Shown piece after piece: positions 23,905 to 32,578 of a stretch of DNA of 64,000 nucleotides (positions within the stretch are counted from its first letter, which is position 1; the number at the start of each line of letters is the position of its first letter). A program made the translations under genes and the position numbers. A model generated the notes under the pieces. It did no database searches. It worked only from the letters and a program-made list of their open reading frames with translations, and had not been told where the DNA came from. The DNA lies in the NCBI RefSeq assembly GCF_029537485.1, contig NZ_JARPUS010000005.1, positions 1 through 64,000 of the forward strand. The letters run 5' to 3'. The DNA is from Pseudomonas sp. GOM6. GTDB taxonomy: Bacteria; Pseudomonadota; Gammaproteobacteria; Pseudomonadales; Pseudomonadaceae.

Positions 23905-24736
23905 GGGCCACCTCCAGTCGAACAGGCACAGGGCTGTTAGCCTCAAGAGCCTTCGCCAGCCTGGTAGACACTTCAGCTTCCCAATCCGCAATTGCCATGC
24001 GGATAGAGCGCTTCAGCGTATCAGCACCCGGGTAACCGACATTCCCAGCTCTTGGAGCGGATAGGTCATAACGAGACCAGGCCGTCCAAAGAGTTTGCTG
24101 GCAGGTGATCAGCATGTTTCGGATCTTCAGCCACGCCTCCTGGGAGGGTTGATTCAGATACGAAAGGATCTGCTGGCGGGATTCTGCCGATAGGTCCTCA
24201 AGCATGCTGTGGCAGCCGCTAAACAGGCCTGGCAGCTTTCTCGCTGACACCAGTCGGTTTTTGCACCCAGTCCAGAACGCGACCTGGTCAACCAGCTCCT
24301 GCTTCCGCTGATTTCGGAGATCCTCAGCGGTCGGCTCAGTAACAGTCACCAGCCAGCTATCGTTGTCGATACTTGACTGGATCGCGTCGCATGCGGCTTC
24401 GAGGGAGTCGTAGTAGATGCTGGAGATGTTGATCCCCGCGCCGACCTTAACGACCTTGTCCTGGTTGATGCCCAGTTGTTCCAGATGCGGTATGAGCTTG
24501 TTTGGTGAAACCTTGTCGAGCGCATCCAGGATGATCTGGCTGCGCTCATAGCAGGTGTCACCCTTGACCTCTTTGGCGAGCATCCCGTTGGGACGAAATT
24601 CCCCCAGAAGGAACTTCTGCTGGCCGAACTGGCGTATCTCATAGAGACGGCCATTTTCGGCTTGAAAATGCCAAAGCTTTTCCTCGCTGCCTCCCTTGGG
24701 GACGCGGCGACGAATCAGGTGTGTTGGGTTAATCAT
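23891..24736 (-). CDS. Hypothetical protein, 281 aa
   Basis: The ATG is preceded by AAGGAG. The N-terminal half (~1-135) looks like a beta-rich sensor-like fold (LWHFQAENGRLYEIRQFGQQKFLLGEF). The C-terminal half is helical with Trp-rich turns (WTGCKNRLV, WTAWSRYDL). No family recognised. A near-perfect palindrome copy lies at 24606-24618. The 280 bp upstream (24737-25016) contain a GTCCCC-GCC-GGGGAC hairpin and the divergent promoter region shared with the thioredoxin-fold gene. Confidence 0.62.
   Translation of the reverse strand: MINPTHLIRRRVPKGGSEEKLWHFQAENGRLYEIRQFGQQKFLLGEFRPNGMLAKEVKGDTCYERSQIILDALDKVSPNKLIPHLEQLGINQDKVVKVGAGINISSIYYDSLEAACDAIQSSIDNDSWLVTVTEPTAEDLRNQRKQELVDQVAFWTGCKNRLVSARKLPGLFSGCHSMLEDLSAESRQQILSYLNQPSQEAWLKIRNMLITCQQTLWTAWSRYDLSAPRAGNVGYPGADTLKRSIRMAIADWEAEVSTRLAKALEANSPVPVRLEVAHAVR
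24606..24618. repeat. Dispersed palindrome copy 5 (AGAAGGAACTTCT)
   Basis: One mismatch. The flanks extend it to CAGAAG/CTTCTG around GAA. In the minus-strand gene it is read as Q-K-F-L-L, a different frame from the E-V-T-S copies. Confidence 0.7.
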
Positions 24737-24934
24737 GGGGTACTCCTTGGTTTAGGAGGGCCCCTGTCCCCGGCGGGGACGAAGGCCCCCGGATGGGATG
24801 ATGCACTGATTTCGTAGCTGCAGAAGTTTGCAGTCGGTACCAGGCATTGGAAGGTGCTGTTTCCAGCTGATCAGCAAGCGTCATCGCTTGATGAAAGAGT
24901 GCTAAAGATACCAGTCGTGGTATGGGAAAACTAT

Positions 24935-24954
24935 GCCCATTTTGGGCCCTAATT
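24935..24954 (+). promoter_or_regulatory. C4/G4-type element and -10 for the thioredoxin-fold gene at 25017
   Basis: GCCC-ATTTT-GGGC-CCTAATT, 69 bp before the ATG. TAGCAT begins 34 nt after the GGGC (24981). Confidence 0.6.
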
Positions 24955-25016
24955 GGGGCTTCCCCATGGATTCAAGTGGGTAGCATGGCTGGCAACCATA
25001 TAGACAGGAACCCACC

Positions 25017-25913
25017 ATGTCCTCTTCGAACATCAAGCTGGTTCTCACCAGCGTGCTGCTATCCCAAGTCGTAACCTTCGGTGCTGTGTTTGCTTACAAG
25101 GGCGCTACCGGTAGCGTATTCCCTGGCTTCGGCTACACCCAGCAAGAGCTCAACTCTATTGTCGCCGGTGGCATGCGCCAGGCCGAGGACTCCCGTAAGG
25201 CGCAGGCCGCCGAGGCTCTACTCCAGCGTGAGATATTGGCTGAGGAGAAGGTGCCTAACGATGCTCGGGTCTTCGGCGACCTTCGGGCTCGATTCACCCT
25301 GATCGAGTTCTCGGATCTGGAGTGCCCATTCTGTAAGCGACTCCATCCCACCCTCCGTGAAGTGGTCTCCAAGTCAGGCGGCGCGGTGAACTGGCAGTGG
25401 CGCCACATGCCGCTGAGCTTCCATAACCCGGCTGCTGCTAACGGGGCCCATGCTGCAGAGTGCTATGCCGAGCAGAAAGGTAACCGTGGCTTCTGGGCGT
25501 TTCTGTCGAAGTGGTTCGAAGATTCCCGTATGAACGGCGGTGGTGTGGCCGACATGGATGAGTTCGTTTCGGAGATGGGTGCTGATCTCAACGATTTCCA
25601 GCAGTGCATGAGCTCCGGCAAGTTCAAAGACCGAATCCAGCAGCAAGCCGCGCAGGGCGCCAAAATCGGTGCTACCGGCACCCCGGCCACCGTGGTGGTA
25701 GACAACCTGACTGGCGAGAAAGAGTTCATCGCCGGCGCCCGGAACTCCCAGGACTATGTTCAGATCATGAAGCGCATGATCGAGAAGTCCGAAGAGAAGG
25801 ATGCGAAGGATGCGGCCCAACAAACGCCTGAGGCTGCAGAGAAGGCGGCTCAGAATCCTCAGCCTGATGCTATGGGCCAGGCAATGGGATTGTTGATCCC
25901 GCAGTCGGAATAA
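25017..25913 (+). CDS. Membrane-anchored DsbA/BdbD-like thioredoxin-fold protein
   Basis: The product is 298 aa. An N-terminal hydrophobic segment (~8-27) is an uncleaved anchor or signal. A helical linker (~40-85) is followed by a DsbA-type thioredoxin domain with active site C103-P-F-C106 and cis-Pro in T-G-T-P223. The C-terminus is an Ala/Glu/Gln-rich tail. It likely forms or isomerises disulphides in envelope proteins. It is one of three such proteins in the window (also at 48533 and 60702). The ATG has AGGA 8 nt upstream. A terminator follows. Confidence 0.85.
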   Translation: MSSSNIKLVLTSVLLSQVVTFGAVFAYKGATGSVFPGFGYTQQELNSIVAGGMRQAEDSRKAQAAEALLQREILAEEKVPNDARVFGDLRARFTLIEFSDLECPFCKRLHPTLREVVSKSGGAVNWQWRHMPLSFHNPAAANGAHAAECYAEQKGNRGFWAFLSKWFEDSRMNGGGVADMDEFVSEMGADLNDFQQCMSSGKFKDRIQQQAAQGAKIGATGTPATVVVDNLTGEKEFIAGARNSQDYVQIMKRMIEKSEEKDAKDAAQQTPEAAEKAAQNPQPDAMGQAMGLLIPQSE

Positions 25914-25925
25914 CGACCCAGACGA

Positions 25926-25949
25926 AAAAGCCCGCAGACGCGGGCTTTT
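25926..25949. terminator. Bidirectional terminator
   Basis: AAAGCCCGC/GCGGGCTTT stem with A-run and T-run flanks, between convergent genes. Confidence 0.9.
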
Positions 25950-25968
25950 CTTTGGCTGCTGAAAATGG

Positions 25969-27471
25969 TCAGGCTGTAACTGATGCCTGGCTGGTGTGTT
26001 CCCGAAGCATGCTGATGACGATCGTATTGAGCGCGATTGCCAGTTTGGCGCGAGTGACGGCAACGTAGATCAGGTTGATTTCCTCATTCTTCGTGTCCGC
26101 ATCTACTTCCCTGTCCAGGGGGTCAATGAAGTCCTCAGCCAGATGCACGTAATCCCACTCCAGCCCCTTGCTACGGTGTGCAGTTGTGACAATGACATCT
26201 GCATCCACCTGGTTCTTTACGCTCATCTTGCGCATCTGCTGCAGGCGAGAACCTAGGTTGGTGTAGTTGTTGAGGATCTTCACGGCCCGCTTCATTTCGG
26301 GGTCGGAAGTTTCTTCTGCCATCTCAACATAGCTTTCGATGTCACCGTACTCATTCAGCAGGCGCTTGTTCTTTACCTGGTCGACCTGCTTTGAGTTGAG
26401 GCGCTGCAGGTCCTCGATGTCGCCAATCGAATACGCTTCGATGCCTCCGACCCAGAAGACTTTCTGGCCCTTACTGGTGAACGAGATCGCGGTATCGATC
26501 ACCCCCATTACGGTCCTGTGGATGTAGGCCGGCTGATGTACGTCTGCGGGGAGGGCAGTCTTGATCTGGGTCCTGGCGCCTGAGCCAATTACCTTTCGCT
26601 GTTCGCCCTTGAAGGCCAAGAGACTGTTTGCCACGGTGGCCACGGCCGGGCCAAAGCGGAATGACTGTGTCAGATACAGGTCGGTGCTGCCTTCCAGGTT
26701 TGGGTGATCTAGTGCGTTGGTAGCGCCACGGAAGGAGTAAATTTGCTGGTGGCTATCGCCGCAGAAGATCAGCCGTGCAGAGGTCTGCTGCAGTACGATG
26801 GAGATGGTGACAGGATTGAGGTCTTGTGCTTCATCGATCAGGATGGCGTCGTACTTGCTGAGGTCAGGATTGGACAGCGAAAACAGCTTGAGGTACCCGT
26901 CGTGGAGCATGGGGACTTCGGTGTCTTCAGGGTCGATCATCTTCTGCCAAAGCATCTCTGCCCCGCTGAAGATGCTGTCTAGGTAGGAAAGGCGCTGTTC
27001 TTTGATGTGGTCATGACTGCGCACTGGAATGTGCTGTCCTGAAATTTCCGAGTCGGCACTGGCCATGAACCCGTTCAGGGTCTCTACCACAAGCTTGATG
27101 TGAGTCCAGTTCGAGGAGCCGATTATTCGCCCAACGTCGCTCAGTCGCAGGCTGCCGGCAAGCTTGTGTTTGTAGTTCTTCCCGATCTCTCCATAGGCAA
27201 TGCCATGGGTCGTCATTGGGGTCACATTTCGGGGGAAGCGTTCCTTTGCCTCATCCCGGACTGACTTGTTGTAGGCGAGATAGAGGAACCGTACGTTGGG
27301 CCTCAGTTTGGTGTAGCCGACCAGCGACGTGGTTTTCGCGGCGCCGGCAAAGGCACGGATCCGTATTACCGGATCTTCGCATTGCAGGAACGTCACCTGC
27401 TCGTCGGTCCACTTGAAAGCCACAGAAAGGTCTCCTCTTGAGGCTTTCAGGCTATCAAGCGAATCCTGCAT
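25969..27471 (-). CDS. UvrD/Rep-type superfamily 1 DNA helicase
   Basis: The product is 500 aa. Motif I reads A-G-A-A-K-T-T (residues ~42-48), with Ala in place of the usual Gly before Lys. Other motifs are a D-E-A-Q-D motif II (~213), GDSHQQIYSFRGA (III), LTQSFRFG (IV), HRSKGLEWDYVHL (V) and NLIYVAVTRAK (VI). It is compact and lacks large 1B/2B insertions, closest to the short FBH1/UvrD-like helicases of phages and plasmids. It would act in DNA repair or recombination, perhaps with the exonuclease encoded divergently at 27570. On the minus strand GGGG-CTGAATTG lies just upstream (about 27482-27493). Confidence 0.88.
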   Translation of the reverse strand: MQDSLDSLKASRGDLSVAFKWTDEQVTFLQCEDPVIRIRAFAGAAKTTSLVGYTKLRPNVRFLYLAYNKSVRDEAKERFPRNVTPMTTHGIAYGEIGKNYKHKLAGSLRLSDVGRIIGSSNWTHIKLVVETLNGFMASADSEISGQHIPVRSHDHIKEQRLSYLDSIFSGAEMLWQKMIDPEDTEVPMLHDGYLKLFSLSNPDLSKYDAILIDEAQDLNPVTISIVLQQTSARLIFCGDSHQQIYSFRGATNALDHPNLEGSTDLYLTQSFRFGPAVATVANSLLAFKGEQRKVIGSGARTQIKTALPADVHQPAYIHRTVMGVIDTAISFTSKGQKVFWVGGIEAYSIGDIEDLQRLNSKQVDQVKNKRLLNEYGDIESYVEMAEETSDPEMKRAVKILNNYTNLGSRLQQMRKMSVKNQVDADVIVTTAHRSKGLEWDYVHLAEDFIDPLDREVDADTKNEEINLIYVAVTRAKLAIALNTIVISMLREHTSQASVTA

Positions 27472-27569
27472 TATTCGGTCAATTCAGCCCCGTTTAGGCA
27501 CCGGATCACCAGGCTTGTATCTGGCTTCAGTAGGGCATGATTGCCTAAGGTGGAAACAGAGAGCCTCCC

Positions 27570-28184
27570 ATGCCGAACCTTTCGCGCTTAAAGAACCTTG
27601 AATCCAGGCTCGGCCGCTATTTGGTCGTGGTCGATCTGGAGGCTACATGCTGTAGCGAGAACACCATCCCGGTGAGCGAGATGGAGACCATTGAGGTGGG
27701 GTTGCTCGTGCTCGACCAGCATGACTCACTGCGGGTAGTGGATGAGTACTCCAGTTTCGTTCGTCCTATCAGGCATCCGCGCCTAACAAGCTTCTGCATG
27801 AGGCTGACGACGATTCAGCAGGCCGATGTCGACCGTGCTCCCTCATACACAGAAGTATCTTCTGAGGTTGAGTGCATGCTCGCTCGATACCCTGACTACT
27901 CTTGGGCCTCCTGGGGGAATTACGACCGGAACCAGATAGCCCAGGACTCACGGTTACATGGCATTGGTCAGTGCCTTCCTGAATCGCTGCACAGTAACTT
28001 CAAGGCCTTCTTCTCGTCGGTACATGGGCTCGGCAAGCAGATGGGGATGAAGCGGGCGGTTCAGCGCTGCGGGCTTGACTGGGTCGGCACGCATCACCGG
28101 GCTATCTCGGACGCGAGGAACCTGGCTGCGGTTTCCCACTTTGTTCTGGGCCGTAAGCCGCTGCCAGACCTTTCGGTCAGCTAA
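27570..28184 (+). CDS. DEDDh 3'-5' exonuclease (ERI1/KapD-like)
   Basis: The product is 204 aa. Exo I reads V-D22-L-E24-A-T-C, Exo II is in the SWASWGNYDRNQI block, and Exo III is H-R-A-I-S-D181-A. All catalytic positions appear intact, unlike the protein at 607. The D-L-E-A-T-C form and the early glutamate-rich block are typical of the ERI1/KapD branch acting on RNA or DNA 3' ends. It is divergent from the SF1 helicase gene (98-bp gap). A palindrome copy lies at 27851-27863. Confidence 0.85.
   Translation: MPNLSRLKNLESRLGRYLVVVDLEATCCSENTIPVSEMETIEVGLLVLDQHDSLRVVDEYSSFVRPIRHPRLTSFCMRLTTIQQADVDRAPSYTEVSSEVECMLARYPDYSWASWGNYDRNQIAQDSRLHGIGQCLPESLHSNFKAFFSSVHGLGKQMGMKRAVQRCGLDWVGTHHRAISDARNLAAVSHFVLGRKPLPDLSVS
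27851..27863. repeat. Dispersed palindrome copy 6 (AGAAGTATCTTCT)
   Basis: One mismatch. CAGAAG/CTTCTG arms around TAT. Inside the exonuclease gene. Confidence 0.7.
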
Positions 28185-28210
28185 TTTCGTCCCCCTTAGG
28201 GGCAATAAAA

Positions 28211-28230
28211 AACCCGCCTAGGCGGGTTTC
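28211..28230. terminator. Bidirectional terminator
   Basis: AAACCCGCC-TA-GGCGGGTTT with flanking A- and T-rich runs, between convergent genes. A CCCC-CTTA-GGGG hairpin lies just before it (28191-28202). Confidence 0.88.
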
Positions 28231-28251
28231 TCTTTTAACTCAACGACCCGA

Positions 28252-29085
28252 TTAACGCAGGTCAGTGCTCAGGCTAGGAGTGCCGAAGCCCACAAGCGTT
28301 GCGTTTGAGGTGCTCAGGTACTGGCGCCAGAAGTCGTTGAGTGCATCCATGGTCTTTCCAGATCGGTAGGCATGCTTGACCGAGTCGGTCACCAGGCCGG
28401 CGCCGGTGACGTAGACCCGCGCACCCTGTAGGTCTGCCTGCAGACCCTTGGAAGCCGCACGCTTCAGCTCATTGGCTACGTTCAGCTGCTTGATCTGATT
28501 CGACGCGTAGAAGCTGGTGTAGTCAGAATGCTCCAGCATGTCGGACATCAGGAAAACCACTCGATCATCCACGCCGTGCTCCAGCTTCATGTCCTCTCCG
28601 ACCTTGCGCAGAGAGTTCATGATTTCGCTTTTCGGGATGTCTTGGCGTGCTTCACGCAAACCCTTGACGAACATCTTCCCAAAGCCGCCCTGGAAGGCCT
28701 TTTTCTGGGTTGCCAGGCACTGATCCAGGGAGCGAAGTTTCCGCTGGCTAACGTCGTCGCGTACCTCTCCCACAAGCGGCTTGTCCAGTTCGCCAGCGTA
28801 TGCCAGGCGAAGGTACTCGCCGGGCAGGAAGGCCGAGAACGTGTACAGCTTCACTCGGTCACCAGGTTGCACGAAACGATCGATCTGGCCCCACGAGCTG
28901 CGCTGCAGGTCATCGGGCATGGGGATCGTTTGGTCAATGATGACCACCAACTCCCGGCCAGAGCTTGCCGGCTTGACCTCGGTCATTCCGTTACGCTCGT
29001 AGCAGCTCTGAAGGTCATTTCTGTCCGCGGCGAACGCTGCGCAAGGCAGCGCCATCGCAAGAACCAAGGCTTTAGCGAGGTTCAC
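28252..29085 (-). CDS. Exported VWA-like protein, 277 aa
   Basis: A signal peptide (residues 1-19, ends A-F-A) is followed by a domain starting ELVVIIDQTIPMP...FVQPGDRVKLYTFSA, the strand pattern of a von Willebrand A fold. The MIDAS D-x-S-x-S is altered to D-Q-T, so metal binding is uncertain. A later VVFLMSDMLEHSDY strand fits the fold. It is the last gene of a three-gene envelope operon and overlaps the preceding gene by 4 bp (ATGA). Confidence 0.68.
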   Translation of the reverse strand: MNLAKALVLAMALPCAAFAADRNDLQSCYERNGMTEVKPASSGRELVVIIDQTIPMPDDLQRSSWGQIDRFVQPGDRVKLYTFSAFLPGEYLRLAYAGELDKPLVGEVRDDVSQRKLRSLDQCLATQKKAFQGGFGKMFVKGLREARQDIPKSEIMNSLRKVGEDMKLEHGVDDRVVFLMSDMLEHSDYTSFYASNQIKQLNVANELKRAASKGLQADLQGARVYVTGAGLVTDSVKHAYRSGKTMDALNDFWRQYLSTSNATLVGFGTPSLSTDLR

Positions 29086-30731
29086 GATACGGTTTCCTCC
29101 TTCTTGGCCGGGAACAAGCCAATCGAACGCAGCGCGATCTGCTGGTCACGGATGTCACGCAGTTGCTCCTCAGAGAGACCGAGGCCGCGGCTGGCGGCTG
29201 CGATGCTCTCATCAGAGAGTCCGGTGACATCGTGGTAGTCGCCGGCTTTGATCGCTGGAGCCGCTGCTGGCGCCGGGGCGGAGGCAGGTGCTACGACCTC
29301 GATTTCAGGAGCAGCAGCAGGTGCGGCAGAGGCAACTTGAGCTGGTGAGTCTTCAGTCGGTTTGGTCGCAGCTGGTGCTGGTGCTGGTGCTGGTGCTGGT
29401 GCTGGAGCCTGGGCGGGGGCAATAGGCTGGTTGCGTTGGGTCACTTTGCCGGCCTTGAACTCTAGGAAGGCAAGGAAGTTGCGGTGCGAAGTGTTCTCGC
29501 CATCCAGCGCGGAGTAGACACCGTTGTCGGTCGCCTGGCGGTCGCGCATGGCCGTTTGCAGTCGTCGGATCTTGTCGTCCGCATGACTAGCGATCGCAAT
29601 GCGTTTCTGGTCCATGGCCTCCATCATCTCTTCCAGCGTGGCGAACTCGTGACTCAGTCGGTAGGCGACTTTGGAGTGCACGCCGGCAAAGTGGTAACGA
29701 CTTGCAAGCCAGATCGAGATGAACTGAATGGCAATGTAGATCACCGACAGCATCACGTAGGTGGTCAGGCTGGCTGCACGGATGGCGTCCATTTTGTCCT
29801 GAATGGTCTGGTCATCTGCCTCGTCATTGATCGCCTGGGATTCTTCAGGCAAATCGAATGGAGAGCCGACGCCGCTGCTGGACTGAGCTGACACTTCGGA
29901 CTTCATGCTGTTGACCATTTCGGTCTCGATGCTTTCCAGAGTGGCTGAGCGCACTACGAAGGCACCAATAGCCATGAAGGTCACGAAGGCCGCGCAAGTG
30001 GCCATGGCAGTGTAGCGGCCTGTCACCTGCGGTTTTACGTTATCAACGCGGCTCAGGAGCTGCTCGTAGATCGGCTTGTCGTTGTCGTCGAAGGACTTTT
30101 CCAGATCGATCGGTGGAAGCGACTGCAGGGTACGCGAGCGCTTGGAAGGCTCTTCGCCTTGCCACCAGTGGCGAGCACGAGCCACGAGGCCGTTATGGTG
30201 AATGGCGTGGCCGGTGACTTCAGCAAGGCCGGCCGAGGCGATTGCGAGAAGCGCTGCAGTACCCGCAGTAAGCCAGTGGCGGTCATTGGTGGACGCGTCC
30301 ATGTTCATCCAGCCAGCCAGAACGTATGCGAAGCCCATCGCCTCGATGAGGATTAGCACCAGCACAAGCAAAAACACCCACAACGGACGCTTGCTTCGAC
30401 CGGAGTCGCCCGCCTTTGCGAGGTAATCCTTGGCTGACGTGTAGTCATTTGGCCCCTTAACGTGCTTCTTGTACTCACGGTAGTAGGCGTTGCAGAGGGT
30501 CACTTCGTGATTGATCCAGCCGTCCTGGTCAACGGTGCCGGGGCGGCGGGCCAAGCGTGCAACTGTCCCAATGAGGGGCGTGCTGTGCCACATGCGGATG
30601 AGGAAGTAGGAAACCTCTTCCCAATATTTCCAGATCACCACGGCGCTGATCAGCAGCGACACAATGCCGGCGGTCAGCATCTGGTTTGCAAGGATGAGCG
30701 CTTTGAAAGCGGCGAAGCTTAGGTCTTCCAT
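29082..30731 (-). CDS. Polytopic membrane protein with Ala/Pro-rich cytoplasmic tail, 549 aa
   Basis: About five membrane spans are visible (residues ~12-33, 115-140, 155-175, 245-268 and 320-345). A charged helical region follows (~350-440), then an Ala-Pro repeat (~435-450) encoded by a GGTGCT hexamer run at 29371-29405. The C-terminal ~60 residues are a helical domain (GLSDESIAAASRGLGLSEEQL). No known family recognised. It lies between an OmpA lipoprotein and a VWA-like protein, suggesting a trans-envelope complex with a proline-rich cytoplasmic spacer. Confidence 0.68.
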   Translation of the reverse strand: MEDLSFAAFKALILANQMLTAGIVSLLISAVVIWKYWEEVSYFLIRMWHSTPLIGTVARLARRPGTVDQDGWINHEVTLCNAYYREYKKHVKGPNDYTSAKDYLAKAGDSGRSKRPLWVFLLVLVLILIEAMGFAYVLAGWMNMDASTNDRHWLTAGTAALLAIASAGLAEVTGHAIHHNGLVARARHWWQGEEPSKRSRTLQSLPPIDLEKSFDDNDKPIYEQLLSRVDNVKPQVTGRYTAMATCAAFVTFMAIGAFVVRSATLESIETEMVNSMKSEVSAQSSSGVGSPFDLPEESQAINDEADDQTIQDKMDAIRAASLTTYVMLSVIYIAIQFISIWLASRYHFAGVHSKVAYRLSHEFATLEEMMEAMDQKRIAIASHADDKIRRLQTAMRDRQATDNGVYSALDGENTSHRNFLAFLEFKAGKVTQRNQPIAPAQAPAPAPAPAPAPAATKPTEDSPAQVASAAPAAAPEIEVVAPASAPAPAAAPAIKAGDYHDVTGLSDESIAAASRGLGLSEEQLRDIRDQQIALRSIGLFPAKKEETVS

Positions 30732-30751
30732 CTTTGGATGTCCCTGTAGTT

Positions 30752-32287
30752 TTAGTTGGTGGCAGGTACTGGCTTGTAGGAAGCCACATAGGCTTCAGAA
30801 CCCGCCGAGTAGAAGAGTGCGCCGTCGTTGACCTGGGCGTTGCCTTTGCTAAAGACAATGTCCATACAGGACACAGCCGCCTTAGCGTCTTGGGAGAAAA
30901 CTCGGTACAGAACCTGGGTCTCGCCTTCGTAGGTGTTGGCAACAGCCTTGATCGACTGGGCTTTGTTTTTGGTGTTCTGGTCGTAGTTCTGGACGACCTG
31001 CAGGAGTGGCTGGCGGTCGACCTGGGCGTTGTCGCGAAGGATCGATACCGGAGACACGGTTACCAGGTGACCGTTTACGGTGTTGGCCCAAACCCTGTTG
31101 TTGTAGCCGGGCAGGTAGTCTCGGGTTGCGTGGCGCACAAGTGGCTTGTCGTTAGCCATGCTCAGGACCTCGCCGCTATTGCGAGGCATGTCGGCCTCGC
31201 AACTGGACATGGGCATTTGGCTTGCGTTGGCCGAACTGACCAGCTCAAAGCCGGAGGACTTCGGCTTGATGTTCTGAGCCAGTGTCCATCTGTAGGACGT
31301 GACCGGCTGACCGGCAAAGTCGACTTTGGGAGGCTGCTGAGTGCTTGGCTTAGCAGCTTTTGCTGCGCCGGCGGGTGATGCCTGGCCTGATGCTGGTGCT
31401 GGCTGCGTAGGGGTGGCCGCAACAGTGGTTGTTTGGCTAGCTACGCGGGGCTTGACGGTTGGGGCGGTACCGTACTGGAGGTACTTAGTGTTCCCTGCTT
31501 CCGATTGGGCGCGCATTACGAGCGCCTGCTCATTCGCCAGTTCGACGATCTCGACCCGGCGGTTTTGTCCACGGATCAGGGGGTCGCTATTGTCGGCGAT
31601 AGGGCGTGAGGAACCTGCGCCCTGGTAATATATCGAGGAAGCAGGAATCCCCGCTTTCACTAGGACCTTTCCGACAGTTTTCGCCCGGCGCTCGGATAGC
31701 TTTTGGTTGAACTCAGCGCTACCAGTCGCATCACTGTGGCCAACTACGAGCAGGCGGCGCTCGGCAAGCTCTTTTGCCGCAAGAGTTGTATCAGTGGTGG
31801 CGGCTTTGGCATACATCTGAGCCAGTTTGTCTACAGCCCTTTGACCGCTAGCAGTCAGCTGATCGGAGCCATTCGCAAACATGCCGGTATCCTCGATCTG
31901 GGTTACCAGACCGGCCTCTTTGGGCACAGCTGAGACAACCGCGCCGGAAGCAACAGTAAGCTGCTCGGTCTTGATCTTCAGGTTCTCTTCTTTGGCAATG
32001 CGGTCGAGCTCCTGGAGGCGTGACTGCCAGGCATAGCCGAGTGCACAGCCGATTGCACCGCCAATTGCACCGCCGGCGGTTGTGCGCTTGAGGCGAGTGT
32101 TGGTGTCGGCATCCTTGTCTGTGGTGGCATAGCCGATCGCTGCGCCAGCGAGAACTCCTGCGCCGCATAGTGCGTAGGTGCCATATTCTTTGCCGAAGTT
32201 GTTCAGGCCTTCCATCTGTTGTGTGCTGCAGCCTGCAGCGGTGAGGAAGGCACAGCTGAGGGCTGTGAGTCGAAAACTACTATTCAT
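30752..32287 (-). CDS. OmpA-family lipoprotein with glycine-zipper and extra C-terminal domain
   Basis: The product is 511 aa. A lipobox (A-A-G-C20) follows a short signal. Residues ~35-90 contain glycine-zipper motifs (AGAAIGYATT, GGAIGGAIGCALGYAW). An OmpA/peptidoglycan-binding domain lies at ~150-260 (GHSDATGSAEFNQKLSERRA...RGQNRRVEI). A Pro/Ala/Gln-rich linker precedes an unrecognised ~200-residue beta-rich domain. It should anchor an outer-membrane complex to peptidoglycan. The ATG at 32287 has AAGGAG. It is the first gene of the three-gene envelope unit. Confidence 0.82.
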   Translation of the reverse strand: MNSSFRLTALSCAFLTAAGCSTQQMEGLNNFGKEYGTYALCGAGVLAGAAIGYATTDKDADTNTRLKRTTAGGAIGGAIGCALGYAWQSRLQELDRIAKEENLKIKTEQLTVASGAVVSAVPKEAGLVTQIEDTGMFANGSDQLTASGQRAVDKLAQMYAKAATTDTTLAAKELAERRLLVVGHSDATGSAEFNQKLSERRAKTVGKVLVKAGIPASSIYYQGAGSSRPIADNSDPLIRGQNRRVEIVELANEQALVMRAQSEAGNTKYLQYGTAPTVKPRVASQTTTVAATPTQPAPASGQASPAGAAKAAKPSTQQPPKVDFAGQPVTSYRWTLAQNIKPKSSGFELVSSANASQMPMSSCEADMPRNSGEVLSMANDKPLVRHATRDYLPGYNNRVWANTVNGHLVTVSPVSILRDNAQVDRQPLLQVVQNYDQNTKNKAQSIKAVANTYEGETQVLYRVFSQDAKAAVSCMDIVFSKGNAQVNDGALFYSAGSEAYVASYKPVPATN

Positions 32288-32299
32288 GACGGCTCCTTG

Positions 32300-32420
32300 C
32301 CGATCAGTTATTGGCGGTAGCAAATTGACACATACCGAGTGGCCGGAAATTTACATGTAGGGATGGCATAAGGCCACTCTCTGGCTAGGAGTTTTCCCGG
32401 TTTTTTTCCTGACTGATCGG
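32300..32420. promoter_or_regulatory. Inverted pair of CTTRCCGATCAGT sites in a divergent promoter region
   Basis: CCGATCAGT (32300-32308) and its inverse ACTGATCGG (32412-32420) flank ~100 bp between the divergent OmpA-lipoprotein gene and membrane-protease gene. The matches extend to 13 bp with one difference. A possible operator pair. Confidence 0.4.
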
Positions 32421-32501
32421 TAAGTGATCTGCAGTGGTAAAGAGCCGAGGCCCTCACCACTCACACTAACGCCATCTACGGATATGCAAGACCGCTGTCT
32501 G

Positions 32502-32522
32502 GCCCAGGTTTGGGGTCAAATC
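32502..32522 (+). promoter_or_regulatory. C4/G4-type upstream element for the membrane protease gene
   Basis: GCCC-AGGTTT-GGGG-TCAAATC, 63 bp before the ATG at 32579. CATCCT lies 34 nt after the GGGG. Confidence 0.5.
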
Positions 32523-32578
32523 ACCACCAGGCTTAGAGCAGCAGGGCTCATCCTTATCGCAGTTAATAGGAGAGCTCC

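Noticed and set aside
25969..27471. Helicase as inactive because motif I reads A-G-A-A-K-T-T
   Set aside because: The Lys-Thr is retained and all other SF1 motifs are intact, so it is probably active despite the Gly-to-Ala change.
29371..29405. GGTGCT hexamer run as an independent repeat element
   Set aside because: It is in frame and simply encodes the Ala-Pro stretch of the membrane protein.
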